From NCBI GenBank assembly GCA_033398695.1, contig CM065802.1, forward strand, positions 75,812,096 through 75,876,095: a DNA stretch of 64,000 nt. The letters run 5' to 3'. Source of the DNA: Orobanche coerulescens. Its lineage: Eukaryota; Streptophyta; Magnoliopsida; Lamiales; Orobanchaceae. The notes under the pieces were generated by a model. It saw nothing but the letters and a program-made list of their open reading frames with translations, was not told the origin of the DNA and made no database searches. A program made the translations under genes and the position numbers. Below, in pieces: positions 11,131 to 22,561 of the stretch. Each line of letters opens with the position of its first letter. Within the stretch, counting starts at the first letter, position 1.

Positions 11131-12372
11131 TGAACTTTTGGTATTTTTGCAATTTTGATTTATTGTGTTATCTAGAATGATGTTTTGTGATTCAAACATC
11201 ACTTGTTCAAACATTAATTACTATATAGCTTCTTATACAAACTCCTATTTGTCATTTCGTTGTAATTCATTAGTATATGAGATATTTCATCCAGATGATT
11301 GAACTTATCCGTACGAACTAATACACTGAGAACAGATAGACGACACATGATATACAATATATTATGTTAATTCAATCAATAACTTTTTAAATAAGTGTAT
11401 CATTAATAAATAATTGTTAATATATAAGTAACAACACCTAAATTGACGAGTAATTTGAGAAATTAGTGAAAATTCATGATGTTCTTGTGCACACGATCGT
11501 GTGTTCCATCGTGGACACGATCGTGGGTCACGATCGTGTGCATATGAACTTTTGGTATTTTTGCAAATTTGATTTATTGTGTTATCTAGAATGATGTTTT
11601 GTGATTCAAACATCGCTTGTTCAAACATTAATTACTATATAGCTTCTTATACAAACTCCTATTTGTCATTTCGTTGTAATTCATTAGTATATGAGATATT
11701 TCATCCAGATGATTGAACTTATCCGTACGAACTAATACACTGAGAACAGATAGACGACACATGATATGCAATATATTATGTTAATTCAATCAATAACTTT
11801 TTAAATAAGTGTATCATTAACAAATAATTGTTAATATATAAGTAACAACACCTAAATTGACGAGTAATTTGAGAAATTGGTGAAAATTCATGATGTTCTT
11901 GTGCACACGATCGTGTGTTTCATCGTGGACACGATCGTGGGTCACGATCGTGTGCATATGAACTTTTGGTATTTTTGCAAATTTGATTTATTGTGTTATC
12001 TAGAATGATATTTTGTGATTCAAACATCGCTTGTTCAAACATTAATTACTATATAGCTTCTTATACAAACTCCTACTTGTCATTTCGTTGTAATTCATTA
12101 GTATATGAGATATTTCATCCAGATGATTGAACTTATCCGTACGAACTAATACACTGAGAACAGATAGACGACACATGATATGCAATATATTATGTTAATT
12201 CAATCAATAACTTTTTAAATAAGTGTAGCATTAACAAATAATTGTTAATATATAAGTAACAACACCTAAATTGACGAGTAATTTGAGAAATTAGTGAAAA
12301 TTCTTGATGTTCTTGTGCACACGATCGTGTGTTCCATCGTGGACACGATCGTGGGTCACGATCGTGTGTTCC
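11076..12372. repeat. 414-bp tandem repeat, three full units plus a partial
   Basis: CACACGATCGTGTGTTCCAT starts (TTTCAT in the third) at 11076, 11490, 11904 and 12318, each exactly 414 bases apart. Each unit opens with three CGATCGTG palindromes and continues with about 350 bp of AT-rich sequence (TATGAACTTTTGGTATTTTTG onwards). The units differ by a few substitutions only. The fourth copy diverges after about 55 bp into further palindromes (to about 12520). Confidence 0.95.
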
Positions 12373-12520
12373 ATTGTGGACATGACCGTGTACACGATCG
12401 TGTGCATACGTGGATACAGTGCCAATTTGACACCAAAGACAACGTGACACCTGGTTGCCAACGTGTCACACGATTCGAACACACGATCCCGGCGATCGTG
12501 TGCACAATCGTGTTTACTGC
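12373..12520. repeat. CACGATCGTG palindrome array before the 100-codon gene
   Basis: Continuation of the motif cluster: ACACGATCGTGTGCAT, CACACGATTCGAACACACGAT and CCGGCGATCGTGTGC. It ends about 185 bp before the ATG at 12705. 12521-12704 carries a C run, an AATATATG (possible TATA) near 12584-12591 and an AT-rich leader. Confidence 0.75.
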
Positions 12521-12704
12521 AAAGGTCAACATCAAATTATTTTATTATAAAATCTCATCGTGGGTCGGTTCCCCCCCTTTTTCAATATATGCCCATCGTC
12601 ATTGACTGAGAGTGAAATACATGTTCCCTACCGTAGCCCCCCTTTTCACTACAAACCCTAATCAATTAACATCAGTTAAAATCCATTAAAATCAAATACG
12701 CGAA

Positions 12705-13074
12705 ATGAGCGGCCGATTACGAGAAAGCGATTTAGGAGGAATCGAAGCACTACCACCGAAAAGAAGAAGGAGGATACCTCCCCCCAACCCACCATACAGA
12801 ACTAGGCCGAGAGGAAGATACTCAATGCTCAGAGTAAGTTTTTTGATTTTGTTGTATGTGTAGTGACTATTATTGTGAATTAATGTGTTCCATGAAACAG
12901 GGCCTATTTAAAAACACTGCTAGCACTCCAGTCATACTAGATGGTGATAATGATAATGATTTGGAGATTTCTGAGAAGAAAAGCAAAGAAGTTATTTTAG
13001 AAGAGGAAGTTCATGAAGATGGTGATACAAGACTAAAGATACAGAAGCAGATGGGGGAAAAGGGATCCAAGTGA
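12705..13074 (+). CDS. Small two-exon MULE-borne protein, 100 aa, NLS and SIM-like motifs
   Basis: Exon 1 is 12705-12833 and exon 2 is 12901-13074, with a 67-bp intron GTAAGT..AAACAG in phase 0. The joined frame is exactly 100 codons with no stop inside. The N-terminal half is basic and proline-rich, with PPKRRRR at residues 17-23 as a likely nuclear-localisation signal, and RTRPRGR later. The C-terminal half is acidic, with PVILD (53-57) followed by GDNDND, and VILEEE (74-79) after a KKSK stretch. A hydrophobic trio followed by acidic residues is the pattern of SUMO-interacting motifs. It lies downstream of the Ulp1 gene, same strand, and convergent with the transposase. I do not recognise the family. 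The link to SUMO is inference. Unlike its neighbours it has no frame break. Confidence 0.6.
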
Positions 13075-13408
13075 TCGTTTTTTTTATGTTATTATTAGAT
13101 ATTTTTGTGTGATGGTGATTAAATTTTGTTTTGTAAAGTTATATGCTTTGGATATCCCTTTGCTGTGAACTATTGCTCTTTGAATTGAGCTACTTTGTTA
13201 TGGTTAATGTTTGGATCCATAAACACCTTTATTTTCTTTACATAACTGAACACTTAAATTTCAATTCAAAGGTAAAGAAAATAGACACAAAATTATGCAT
13301 TTCAACTAATAATCAGAATACTGAATCAATACATGGTCCATCGAGGATCAAAGTACCAGCACATGATTGTTGCTAGTAAGTCACAAAATATAAAAATACA
13401 TAAGCAAT
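13075..13408. other. Convergent intergenic spacer
   Basis: AT-rich, T-run after the stop at 13074, no coding signal. Likely holds 3' ends of the small gene (+) and the transposase (-). Confidence 0.5.
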
Positions 13409-13625
13409 TTAAGTTTCACGGTATGGACATCCCCTTATGTCATGGTCATTATTATGGCAAATGCTACACCTCTTCTTCTGCCGGCGCCTTTGCCTCGTTT
13501 GTTCATTGATTCCTTGAGTTTCTTCAGGGATATTCAAATTCACACCACCTATGGGAATGAATGTTTTGCAAGATTTTCTATTGTGGCCGGTTCCTTTACA
13601 CCTACCGCACACCTGAGGCCGTCCA

Positions 13626-16600
13626 TGTAATACCCGCAATTTCGATTCCCAGTAATTTTCATTTTTCGCCGGAGGTCCGTTTCGACAACTCGCTTAAGAC
13701 CGTTTCGTCATTCTGGGAATGTTTTATTCTGCACTTTTTGATGTCCGAGCTTGTTTCGGTGTCGTTTTGTTGAGTTCCGTGTTCTTTAGCGACTTTTCCG
13801 CGTACGAGTTCGACTTTGTTAGATCACCATTAATTTTTGGTAACTCCAAAAATTCCAAATCCTTGCAATATTATAGAGCATCGAATTAGCTTTCCAATGG
13901 TTCAAACGGTGAGTCAATCGGAGTCCGGACGAGAGAGTTATGGTCGTTTTAGCTCACCCGCTCATTTGGCGATCACGCCGGCCGGACTCGGCCGTGTCGT
14001 CGACACGGCCCGTGTCGTACTCGTCGGATAAGCGGAAGCGATCGCCTCGAGACCCGGCCGTGTCGCCTGCAGCGCGGCCGTGCCGTACTCGTCCGGATAA
14101 GCCGGTAGCCCGCGCCCGGAGGCTCGACCGTGTTCCAGGACACGGCCGTCGATGCGGCGCCCGCCAGCGACACGGCCGTGTCATGCGGGACACGGTCGAG
14201 TCCCTGCCGGCCGATTGCGCGCCACGACCGTGTCATGTCGGACACGGTCGAGTCTGTCCGCCCTATAAATTCGTTTTCTCGGCATTTCAGCTCATTTTTC
14301 CCCGTTTCTTCACCTGCAACCGAGAGAGAGAGCCGGAGGGAGGGTTTTTACCTCACAAATCATTTGAGTGTTTTATTTTCTTCATCCTCCTTCAATCGTT
14401 TAGCTCGGATTGTGGATTTAGCACGTGTTCTTCGGATTATAGGGATTGAATCTTCAAGAGGTAAGAACTCCTTCAATCCTAGTATGATTTTGGGGAGGGT
14501 TTGGTGGTGATCTTGTGTTTTAATTCGAATTTACCGATGTTGTTGTTAGATTTTGATAATATACTCGTAACCCTTGGTTTTCTTGTTATTGGTTGGGATG
14601 AAATCCCGTTATTCCACCGTTGACCGATTTCTTTTCCTTATGCACGCGTGGTGTACGATGAATTGTCCCAACGGGTAGAACTAGGATGAATTTCTTCGTA
14701 TTCATGGTGTTGAAATTGGTTTTATATCACTATTGTGTTAGGGTCGGATTTGAGGGGATTGTTCGGACCGGAACCTATTCCTTCGTCGTCTCCTTCGCGT
14801 CGTATTACCAAGGCAAGTACCTCGATATACGAATTGTAATCGCGTGAAATCATTGTTGTCGAAGTGTATGAGTTTATATGGAGGTATAAACATGTATGTG
14901 TATATATATATATATGTGTGTTTATATATATAGTTACATGTTAAATATATGTATGTATATACGTATATTAATATATATGTTTATGTCGGTGATCGACGAG
15001 TGTTGAATTCTAACCTTAGTTGACGTACTCAACTTGGATTGATGGGCGAACCATAGTTATTCATATAATATAGTGAGGTTATATATTTATATATATATAT
15101 ATATATATATGTATAAATGTGTGTATATTCGGTTGAGTCGCTACATAGAGATATATGTGCGGTGTTGATTGAGTTTGATTGATAATGTGCGTGTTATTGT
15201 TTATTTGTGTGGATATGGATGGCGGAGAAATTGTGTGACGTGATGTACCGAGTTGAAAATTTGTTGTGACAATTGTCCGTGTGCTTGATGCTTGAACAAT
15301 GTGAATGCTTGTTGTGAGAAACGTCATATCCGGAACCTCGAGGCGGGGTGTGTACTCGGCACGGGTATGCTGCAATGTGCGGCTCCATATGTTTGGTGAA
15401 CACCGGTGTTACCTAATGCGCGTGCAAGGCGGCTCACACGAGTGATCGCCGGCGCGGTGACATGTTCAAGGGGCGGCCAACATAGTGGAGTGAACGCCGG
15501 TGCAGTGTGCAAGGAGGCGCTGGCGAGCTTATTGGTAACGGATATTCGAGTGATAGCTAAGACCCCCGTTAGAACAATCCTTGTATTTCAAAGTTCTTTC
15601 AACTCTTTTAAAATCTTGGTCTCGATATAGTGTGATTCGTGTTTTGAAAGCTTGTTTCAAATTGATTTTAAGACGTTGGTATTGGGGTTAATTAACCAAG
15701 GATGTTTGTGAAATCTCCAGGGTTAATTAATCAAGGGTCTTGAGCGGAATTGTCGAATGAGAGGTGTGCCTTTGATTGTCTTTGTGATGATTATTACATG
15801 CATTGGGTCGAGGACCCGAATAACGTTGTAATGGTTTTCTTGTAAATTGTTTTCCACATCTTTGGTCGAGGATCGAGAGTTTTGAAGTATTTTCTAAAAG
15901 TATTCCCATTTGATTTTCAAAACCCCATGATGGCTTTGAGTCAATAATAATGTTTTCCAACTTTCTTATCAAAATACTTTCCCTTTTATAAAAAGGGATT
16001 TTTAAACTCCTTGGACTCGTTTAAAGTTTCATTGGCGTTAGGTTCCGTACGGAGAATATGACTATGTGATTATCTTTCACTTTGTGTATGTGATACTATT
16101 CTGTGTGGACTATGGGAATGTGTGGTTTATATTAAGGCTTCACATTTGTTGAGATTTGTGTTGTTATTATTCGTATATCTTGTATATTATGTACTTGCAC
16201 TAGCAAAATTCCGGTTGCTAACCCCAGGATTTTCGGGGTGGGTGCTGTTATGCGCTCAGTTTTGGCGGCTCGGAGCGATCACGAGATTGGCTTGGAAGGA
16301 GATGGAGGACAATGATACTAATCACACGAGTCGAGTCGTTTCTTTTGTTTCAGTCTGTTCGGTATTTTTCTTTCGTTCGTGTTTTCTCCCTTGCATGGGT
16401 GTAGTTTTATTTTATTTAATTGTGTTGTCATTCTTTTCGGTGTTCTAGTTTATTATTGTCATTGTAATATGAATGTCGTTAGTTCTGAATTGGTTAATGA
16501 CCTTGTCGGTCTGCTTTGTATTTAATTTTGACCCCGGTCGATCAATCATTGAGTAGTCTTTTGGAGTTTAGCCTGGTAGATCCTCGTGATAAGGGTCTAC

Positions 16601-16639
16601 GGCGTGTGACATTCCCGGTCGTATTCTGGGGGTGTTACA
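13626..16639 (+). repeat. 5' LTR of element A
   Basis: 3014 bp. Contains a TTTCCAATGG..CGGAGTCCGGACGAGAG block (13888-13952), the GACACGGCCGTGTC palindrome array (13969-14262), a TATA box (14264-14270), and a (TA)n run near 15080-15110. Confidence 0.9.
13969..14270 (+). promoter_or_regulatory. Palindrome array plus TATA box in 5' LTR of A
   Basis: Inverted repeats include GGCCGTGTCG/CGACACGGCC with a one-base centre near 13991, the perfect 14-mer GACACGGCCGTGTC near 14168, and CGACCGTGTC/GACACGGTCG with a 6-base centre at 14225-14250. TATAAAT follows at 14264-14270. The 3' LTR has the same layout at about 19204-19505. Confidence 0.75.
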
Positions 16640-16643
16640 TTTA

Positions 16644-16655
16644 TGGTATCAGAGC
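16644..16655 (+). other. Primer binding site of A
   Basis: TGGTATCAGAGC, complementary to the 3' end of plant initiator Met tRNA, five bases after the LTR end. 16656-17713 is untranslated leader with nothing else recognised. Confidence 0.85.
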
Positions 16656-17713
16656 TTAGGTTTGCGAAAAACCTAGGCCGTTGGGTCAAGTCCATGTCTT
16701 GTGTAAGTCGCGCGCATCAGAGTTGTGATTAGTATCGTGGTTCCGACATCATCTTCCGGCAATCTGTGATGGTAAGCCTCCCGATCGTAAGTCCCCTTAT
16801 ACACGTATTTGATTACATTGTGCTAATATGCTTAATGTGAACTAGGAATTGGAACTTGTTGGTGATATTATCGTTTTAGGATATTACGTGGAAGTCGAAC
16901 ATGTTTATCTGTTTCGGTACTTTATTAGAATGAATTTACGAATGATAATTTTCTCCACCGCATGAGTATTTTAAGATGGTTTTTGTTATCTTGCAAACTG
17001 AGTTTTGATATTTTGGTCTTGCATGTTTTGATAGTATTCTTATGACGGTATTTGACATTTTATAAATGACTTTTGTGAGTATTTGAGAATATTACCGACT
17101 TCGGCCTTTTTGGCATTTTGATCATTTTTTTTTAAAATGATTTTTAGCCTGGTGGGTTCCGGCACGGGGCCCACGGCGCTGTAGTATCACGAATATTTTA
17201 AAGTAATGCTTTGAAATTTTCTAACATTGTGTAAAGCCATGATTTAATATCGTCATGTTAAATGGTCACGTATCTCGGTGGAGAATCCTTTCGAATAAAC
17301 GTTTTTGAAGAAGAGGAAAGACTTTCAAAATTTTGATATTTGGGACTCAACATTTTCAAAATATTTCAAATTAGTTGCAAATTAATTTTCGATTTCTTTT
17401 TTTTTTTTCTCTTTTATTCATCACTCGAAAATAATTTTTAGAGTCATTATGTAAACTTCCTCTTCCGAAATAAAAGACAGTGTTTACAAGTCTTGGGCGC
17501 AACGTGACTAGCCCCTTTTTCAAAAATTTGATTTCATTAAGTGCATACATATGATGATCGTCCTCGTCGTGGAACTCGAACTTGACTTCATAAAACTTTA
17601 TGCTTTATGATATTACCGTTATTCTTTAGATGTTAACTAAACCTTGTGTTGATAAGGGTGGTATCTTTGTCACGATTATTTGATAATCTTTGAATGGTAC
17701 TATACGTATTAGT

Positions 17714-18227
17714 ATGTCGAGCCACGACGGACGTGGACGTGATGATGGAAATGGAAGCGGCAAGGTGGTTCGTCGACCACGATCCATGCTACGGTGAAGG
17801 AGTATCTAAATCAAAGCGATATCCTATGAAATCTCCTCGGTGGTCGAGCCCTCGAGCGGCCAAGAGACGGAGGACATCTGGGAAGTTTTTGAGCGGTGAA
17901 GAGTCTAAGGCTCCCAAACCCCCACGTCGTTCGAACGCGTCGTCTTCGCGATCGGGAGTGAGCTCTTGGAATCCCAAGCCATCATCAGTGACTCTCGGTA
18001 AGAAGGGAGGGTGCTTCAACTGCAATCGTCAGGGACATGTTCGTGTGAATTGTCCCTTTCCACTCTTGACTTGTTACCGGTGCGGGTGTGAAGGTCATCG
18101 GGAGAAGCATTGTGAGATAGTTTCTGAATTGGCAAAGAATGCCGCCCTGAGAGAGAGCAGAGCTAGTGACTGGAGAATGTCCCGAAACCCTATGTTTCCT
18201 TCTGAAGAGCCTAACATGGGAGGATGA
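17714..18227 (+). pseudogene. Gag of element A with the capsid region deleted
   Basis: An ATG at 17714 opens a 27-codon Gly/Arg-rich leader (MSSHDGRGRDDGNGSG) that stops at 17795-17797. It matches in style the RG-rich Gag N-termini of elements C and D. A second frame, open from 17694 to 18227, then carries a basic Ser-rich stretch and two CCHC zinc knuckles, CFNCNRQGHVRVNC and CYRCGCEGHREKHC, both with intact C, C, H, C. The whole Retrotrans_gag (capsid) part, about 200 residues in element C, is missing, and the join is out of frame. So only leader and nucleic-acid-binding ends remain. The longer open frame from 17694 has no recognisable N-terminus and probably is not a designed start. Confidence 0.75.
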
Positions 18228-18847
18228 ATATTTTGCAATATGTCCTAATTGTTGCTGTTTTGAACAATCGTGACTTTGACCGTTCTTCATTTCATTGCTC
18301 TATACTTCCAACTCTTGTTGTTCTAAGTTTGGGATCGAAATACCTTTTAGTATGCGGATGCGTATTACCCGTACTTTCTTTGGTATTTTCGGCATTGTAT
18401 GATTTTTCATTGTTGGTAACTCAATTATAATCCTCTCGACGATTTTAAACTATCTTGTTCTACTTAGCTTTGCCGTCCTCGAACTAATTTGGAGTCGTAA
18501 CCGTGAATTATTGTGGTCTTTCCATATAAACCTAATTCTTGCAAATTTTGTTCAGAACTATTATTCCCACGCGTGTAATTAGCACTTCCGAATATGTTTT
18601 GAACTTGGATGCGGTTGGTCGAGCTCGAAACATGATTTTCAGGACGTCTGAACTATTTTGTGATTTTCTTAACTCGGGGAGCTTTGGTATCCAAATTCAT
18701 ACTCCTCCACCTCGACTTATCGTGTTCACTTACATTTTAGAACCCCGCATTCGCGCATTGCTCGTGATGATTTGGGGCTGGGCAAGTAGTTATTTCCTTG
18801 ATTGTTCCGCCGCTCTCTATTTTAAGTTTCGGGACGAAACTTCTTTT
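18228..18847 (+). other. 3' noncoding interior of A
   Basis: No coding signal. Near its end it has the inverted pair AGTTTCG-GGA-CGAAACT (18825-18841), which also precedes the polypurine tract in elements B and D. Confidence 0.6.
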
Positions 18848-18860
18848 AAGGAGGGTAGAA
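18848..18860 (+). other. Polypurine tract of A
   Basis: AAGGAGGGTAGAA directly before the 3' LTR start; plus-strand priming site. Confidence 0.8.
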
Positions 18861-20314
18861 TGTAATACCCGCAATTTCGATTCCCAGTAATTTTCATTTT
18901 TCGCCGGAGGTCCGTTTCGACAACTCGCTTAAGACCGTTTCGTCATTCTGGGAATGTTTTATTCTGCACTTTTTGATGTCCGAGCTTGTTTCGGTGTCGT
19001 TTTGTTGAGTTCCGTGTTCTTTAGCGACTTTTCCGCGTACGAGTTCGACTTTGTTAGATCACCATTAATTTTTGGTAACTCCAAAAATTCCAAATCCTTG
19101 CAATATTATAGAGCATCGAATTAGCTTTCCAATGGTTCAAACGGTGAGTCAATCGGAGTCCGGACGAGAGAGTTATGGTCGTTTTAGCTCACCCGCTCAT
19201 TTGGCGATCGCCGACCGGACTCGGCCGTGTCGTCCGACACGGCCCGTGTCGTACTCGTCCGGATAAGCCGGAAGCGATCGCCTCGAGACCCGGCCGTGTC
19301 TGCAGCGCGGCCGTGCGTACTCGTCCGGATAAGCCGGTAGCCACGCTTGCAGGCTCGACCGTGTTCCGGGACACGGCCGAGTCGATGCCGAGCGCCCCTT
19401 CGCGACACGACCGTGTCATGCAGGACACGGTCGAGTCCCTGCCGGCCGATTGCGCGCCACGACCGTGTCATGTCGGACACGGTCGAGTCTGTCCGCCCTA
19501 TAAATTCGTTTTCTCGGCATTTCACTCATTTTTCCCCGTTTCTTCACCTGCAACCGAGAGAGAGAGCCGGAGGGAGGGTTTTACCTCACAAATCATTTGA
19601 GTGTTTTATTTTCTTCATCCTCCTTCAATCGTTTAGCTCGGATTGTGGATTTAGCACGTGTTCTTCGGATTATAGGGATTGAATCTTCAAGAGGTAAGAA
19701 CTCCTTCAATCCTAGTATGATTTTGGGGAGGGTTTGGTGGTGATCTTGTGTTTTAATTCGAATTTACCGATGTTGTTGTTAGATTTTGATAATATACTCG
19801 TAACCCTTGGTTTTCTTGTTATTGGTTGGGATGAAATCCCGTTATTCCACCGTTGACCGATTTCTTTTCCTTATGCACGCGTGGTGTCCGATGAAATGTC
19901 ACAACTGTAAGAACTAGGATGAATTTCTTCGTATTCATGGTGTTGAAATTGGTTTTATATCACTATTGTGTTAGGGTCGGATTTGAGGGGATTGTTCGGA
20001 CCGGAACCTATTCCTTCGTCGTCTCCTTCGCGTCGTATTACCAAGGCAAGTACCTCGATATACGAATTGTAACTGCGTGAAATCATTGTTGTCGAAGTGT
20101 ATGAGTTTATATGGAGGTATAAACATGTATGTGTATATATATATATGTGTGTTTATATATATAGTTACATGTTAAATATATGTATGTATATACGTATATT
20201 AATATATATGTTTATGTCGGTGATCGACGAGTGTTGAATTCTAACCTTAGTTGACGTACTCAACTTGGATTGATGGGCGAACCATAGTTATTCATATAAT
20301 ATAGTGAGGTTATA

Positions 20315-20351
<37 letters not shown>

Positions 20352-21890
20352 AAATGTGTGTATATTCGGTTGAGTCGCTACATAGAGATATATGTGCGGT
20401 GTTGATTGAGTTTGATTGATAATGTGCGTGTTATTGTTTATTTGTGTGGATATGGACTGGCGGAGAAATTGTGTGACGTGATGTACCGAGTTGAAAATTT
20501 GTTGTGACAATTGTCCGTGTGCTTGATGCTTGAACAATGTGAATGCTTGTTGTGAGAAACGTCATATCCGGAACCTCGAGGCGGGGTGTGTACTCGGCCT
20601 GGTGTCTGCTGCAATGTGCGGCTCCATATGTATGGAGAACACCGGTGTTACATAATGCGCGTGCAAGGCGGCTCTGTCACGAGTGATCGCGGCGCGGTGA
20701 CATGTTCAAGGGCGGCCAACATAGTGGAGTGAACGCCGGTGCAGTGTGTAAGGGAGGCGCCCTGGGCTTATTGGTAACGGATATTCGAGTGATAGCTAAG
20801 ACCCCGTTACCGAACAATCCTTGTATTTCAAAGTTCTTTCAACTCTTTTAAAATACTGGTCTCGATATAGACTGTGATTCGTGTTTTTGAAAGCTTGTTT
20901 CAAATTGATTTTAAGACGTTGGTATTGGGGTTAATTAACCAAGGATGTTTGACGAAATCTCCGAGGGTTAATTAATCAAGGGTCTTGAGCGGGAATTGTC
21001 GAATGAGAGGCTGTGCCTTTGATTGTGCTGTGATGATTATTCTGTGCATTGGGTTGAGGACCCCGAATAACGTTGTAATGGTTTTCTTGTAAATTGTTTT
21101 CCACATGCTGGGTCGAGGATCCGAGAGTTTTTGAAGTATTTTCTAAAAGTATTCCCATTTGATTTTCAAAACCCCATGATGGCCTGAGTCAATAATAATG
21201 TTTTCCAACTTTCTTATCAAAATACTTTCCCTTTTATAAAAAGGGATTTTTCTGACTCCTTGGACTCGTTTAAAGTTTCATTGGCGTTAGGTTCCGTACA
21301 GAGAATATGACTATGTGATTATCTTTCACTTTGTGTATGTGATACTATTCTGTGTGGACTATGGGAATGTGTGGTTTATATTAAGGCTTCACATTTGTTG
21401 AGATTTGTGTTGTTATTATTCGTATATCTTGTATATTATGTACTTGCACTAGCAAAATTCCGGTTTGCTAACCCCGAGTTTTCGGGGGTGGGTGCTGTTA
21501 TGCGCTCGAGTTTTGGCGGCTCGGGAGCGATCACGGGATTGGCTTGGAAGGAGATGGAGGACAATGATACTAATCACACAGTCGAGTCTTTTCTTTTGTT
21601 TCATTCTGGTCGGTATTTCTCTGTCGTTCGAGTATTCACCCTTGCATGGGTGTAGTTTTCATTTATTAAATTGAGTTGTCATTCTTTTCGGTGTTCTAGT
21701 TTATTATTGTCATTGTAATATGAATGTCGTTAGTTCTGAATTGGTTAATGACCTTGTCGGTCTGCTTTGTATTTAATTTTGACCCCGGTCGGTCAATTAT
21801 TGAGTAGTCTTTTGGAGTTTAGCCTGGTAGATCCTCGTGATAAGGGTCTACGGCGTGTGACATTCCCGGTCGTATTCTGGGGGTGTTACA
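18861..21890 (+). repeat. 3' LTR of element A
   Basis: 3030 bp, same order of motifs as the 5' LTR (palindrome array about 19204-19495, TATA 19499-19505, (TA)n near 20315-20347). Differences from the 5' LTR are mostly small indels and short replaced runs. Confidence 0.9.
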
Positions 21891-22225
21891 GTCCACCTGC
21901 GGACAAATTTTCAACAGCGGACCGTGCACGACTCATCTTTTGTCGGCCGACTTGTCGTACCCCTTCTGGAGGTACGCAAATGATGGATGAGATCTCCGGT
22001 GGGACATTCCACTCATCAGGATGTGGGATGGGACTAATATGCTCCTTATAAGTCTCTCTAAGGCCTTGTTGCTTGAAATAAGGACTAACAAAATCGTACA
22101 CGGACAAACCATTGCCGGCGCGCCTGTTACAATAAGCAATTATGTCAAGGATGTTGTATAGGATAATGTATTTTTGATATTGATGAGGTGCAGGATAAAT
22201 CCAGACCTGCCATGTTTTCCACACG

Positions 22226-22561
22226 ATGGCAAAACACGATCGTGCCGATCGTGTGTTACGATCGTGTCGATCGTGGTTTACGATCGTGCCGATCGTGTCC
22301 CATCATAGGTTACGATCACAGCGATCGTGGGTTACGATCATGGCGATCGTGGGGTTACGATCATGCCCATCGTGGGTTACGATCGTGCCCATCATGGGTT
22401 ACGATCGTGCCCATTGGGTTACGATCATGGCGATCGTGGGGTTACGATCGTGCCCATCGTGGGTTACGATCGTGCCCATCGTGGGTTACGATCGTGCCCA
22501 TTGGGTAACGATCGTGCCCATCGTGGGTTACGATCGTGCCCATCGTGGGTTACGACCGTAA
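22226..22561. repeat. 22-bp minisatellite in the transposase intron
   Basis: Unit GGGTTACGATCGTGCCCATC plus GT, about 15 copies with small variants (GCGATCGTGG, GCCCATTG). Each unit holds CGATCGTG. It sits wholly inside the 526-bp intron of the transposase gene. All frames read through it, giving false open frames. Confidence 0.9.

Larger units (their letters stand above)
13626..21890 (+). mobile_element. LTR element A: Ty3-type, gag remnant only, 3-kb LTRs
   Basis: 5' LTR 13626-16639 and 3' LTR 18861-21890 both start TGTAATACCCGC and end GGGGTGTTACA. Perfect 5-bp TSD GTCCA at 13621-13625 and 21891-21895. Met-type primer site TGGTATCAGAGC at 16644-16655, polypurine tract at 18848-18860. The interior is only 2.2 kb and lacks protease, RT, RNase H and integrase. 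Such gag-only elements with long LTRs depend on a partner for enzymes. It lies in exon 2 of the MULE transposase. Primer site, LTR ends and two gag knuckles fit the Tekay/chromovirus group, inferred from element D. Confidence 0.92.
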
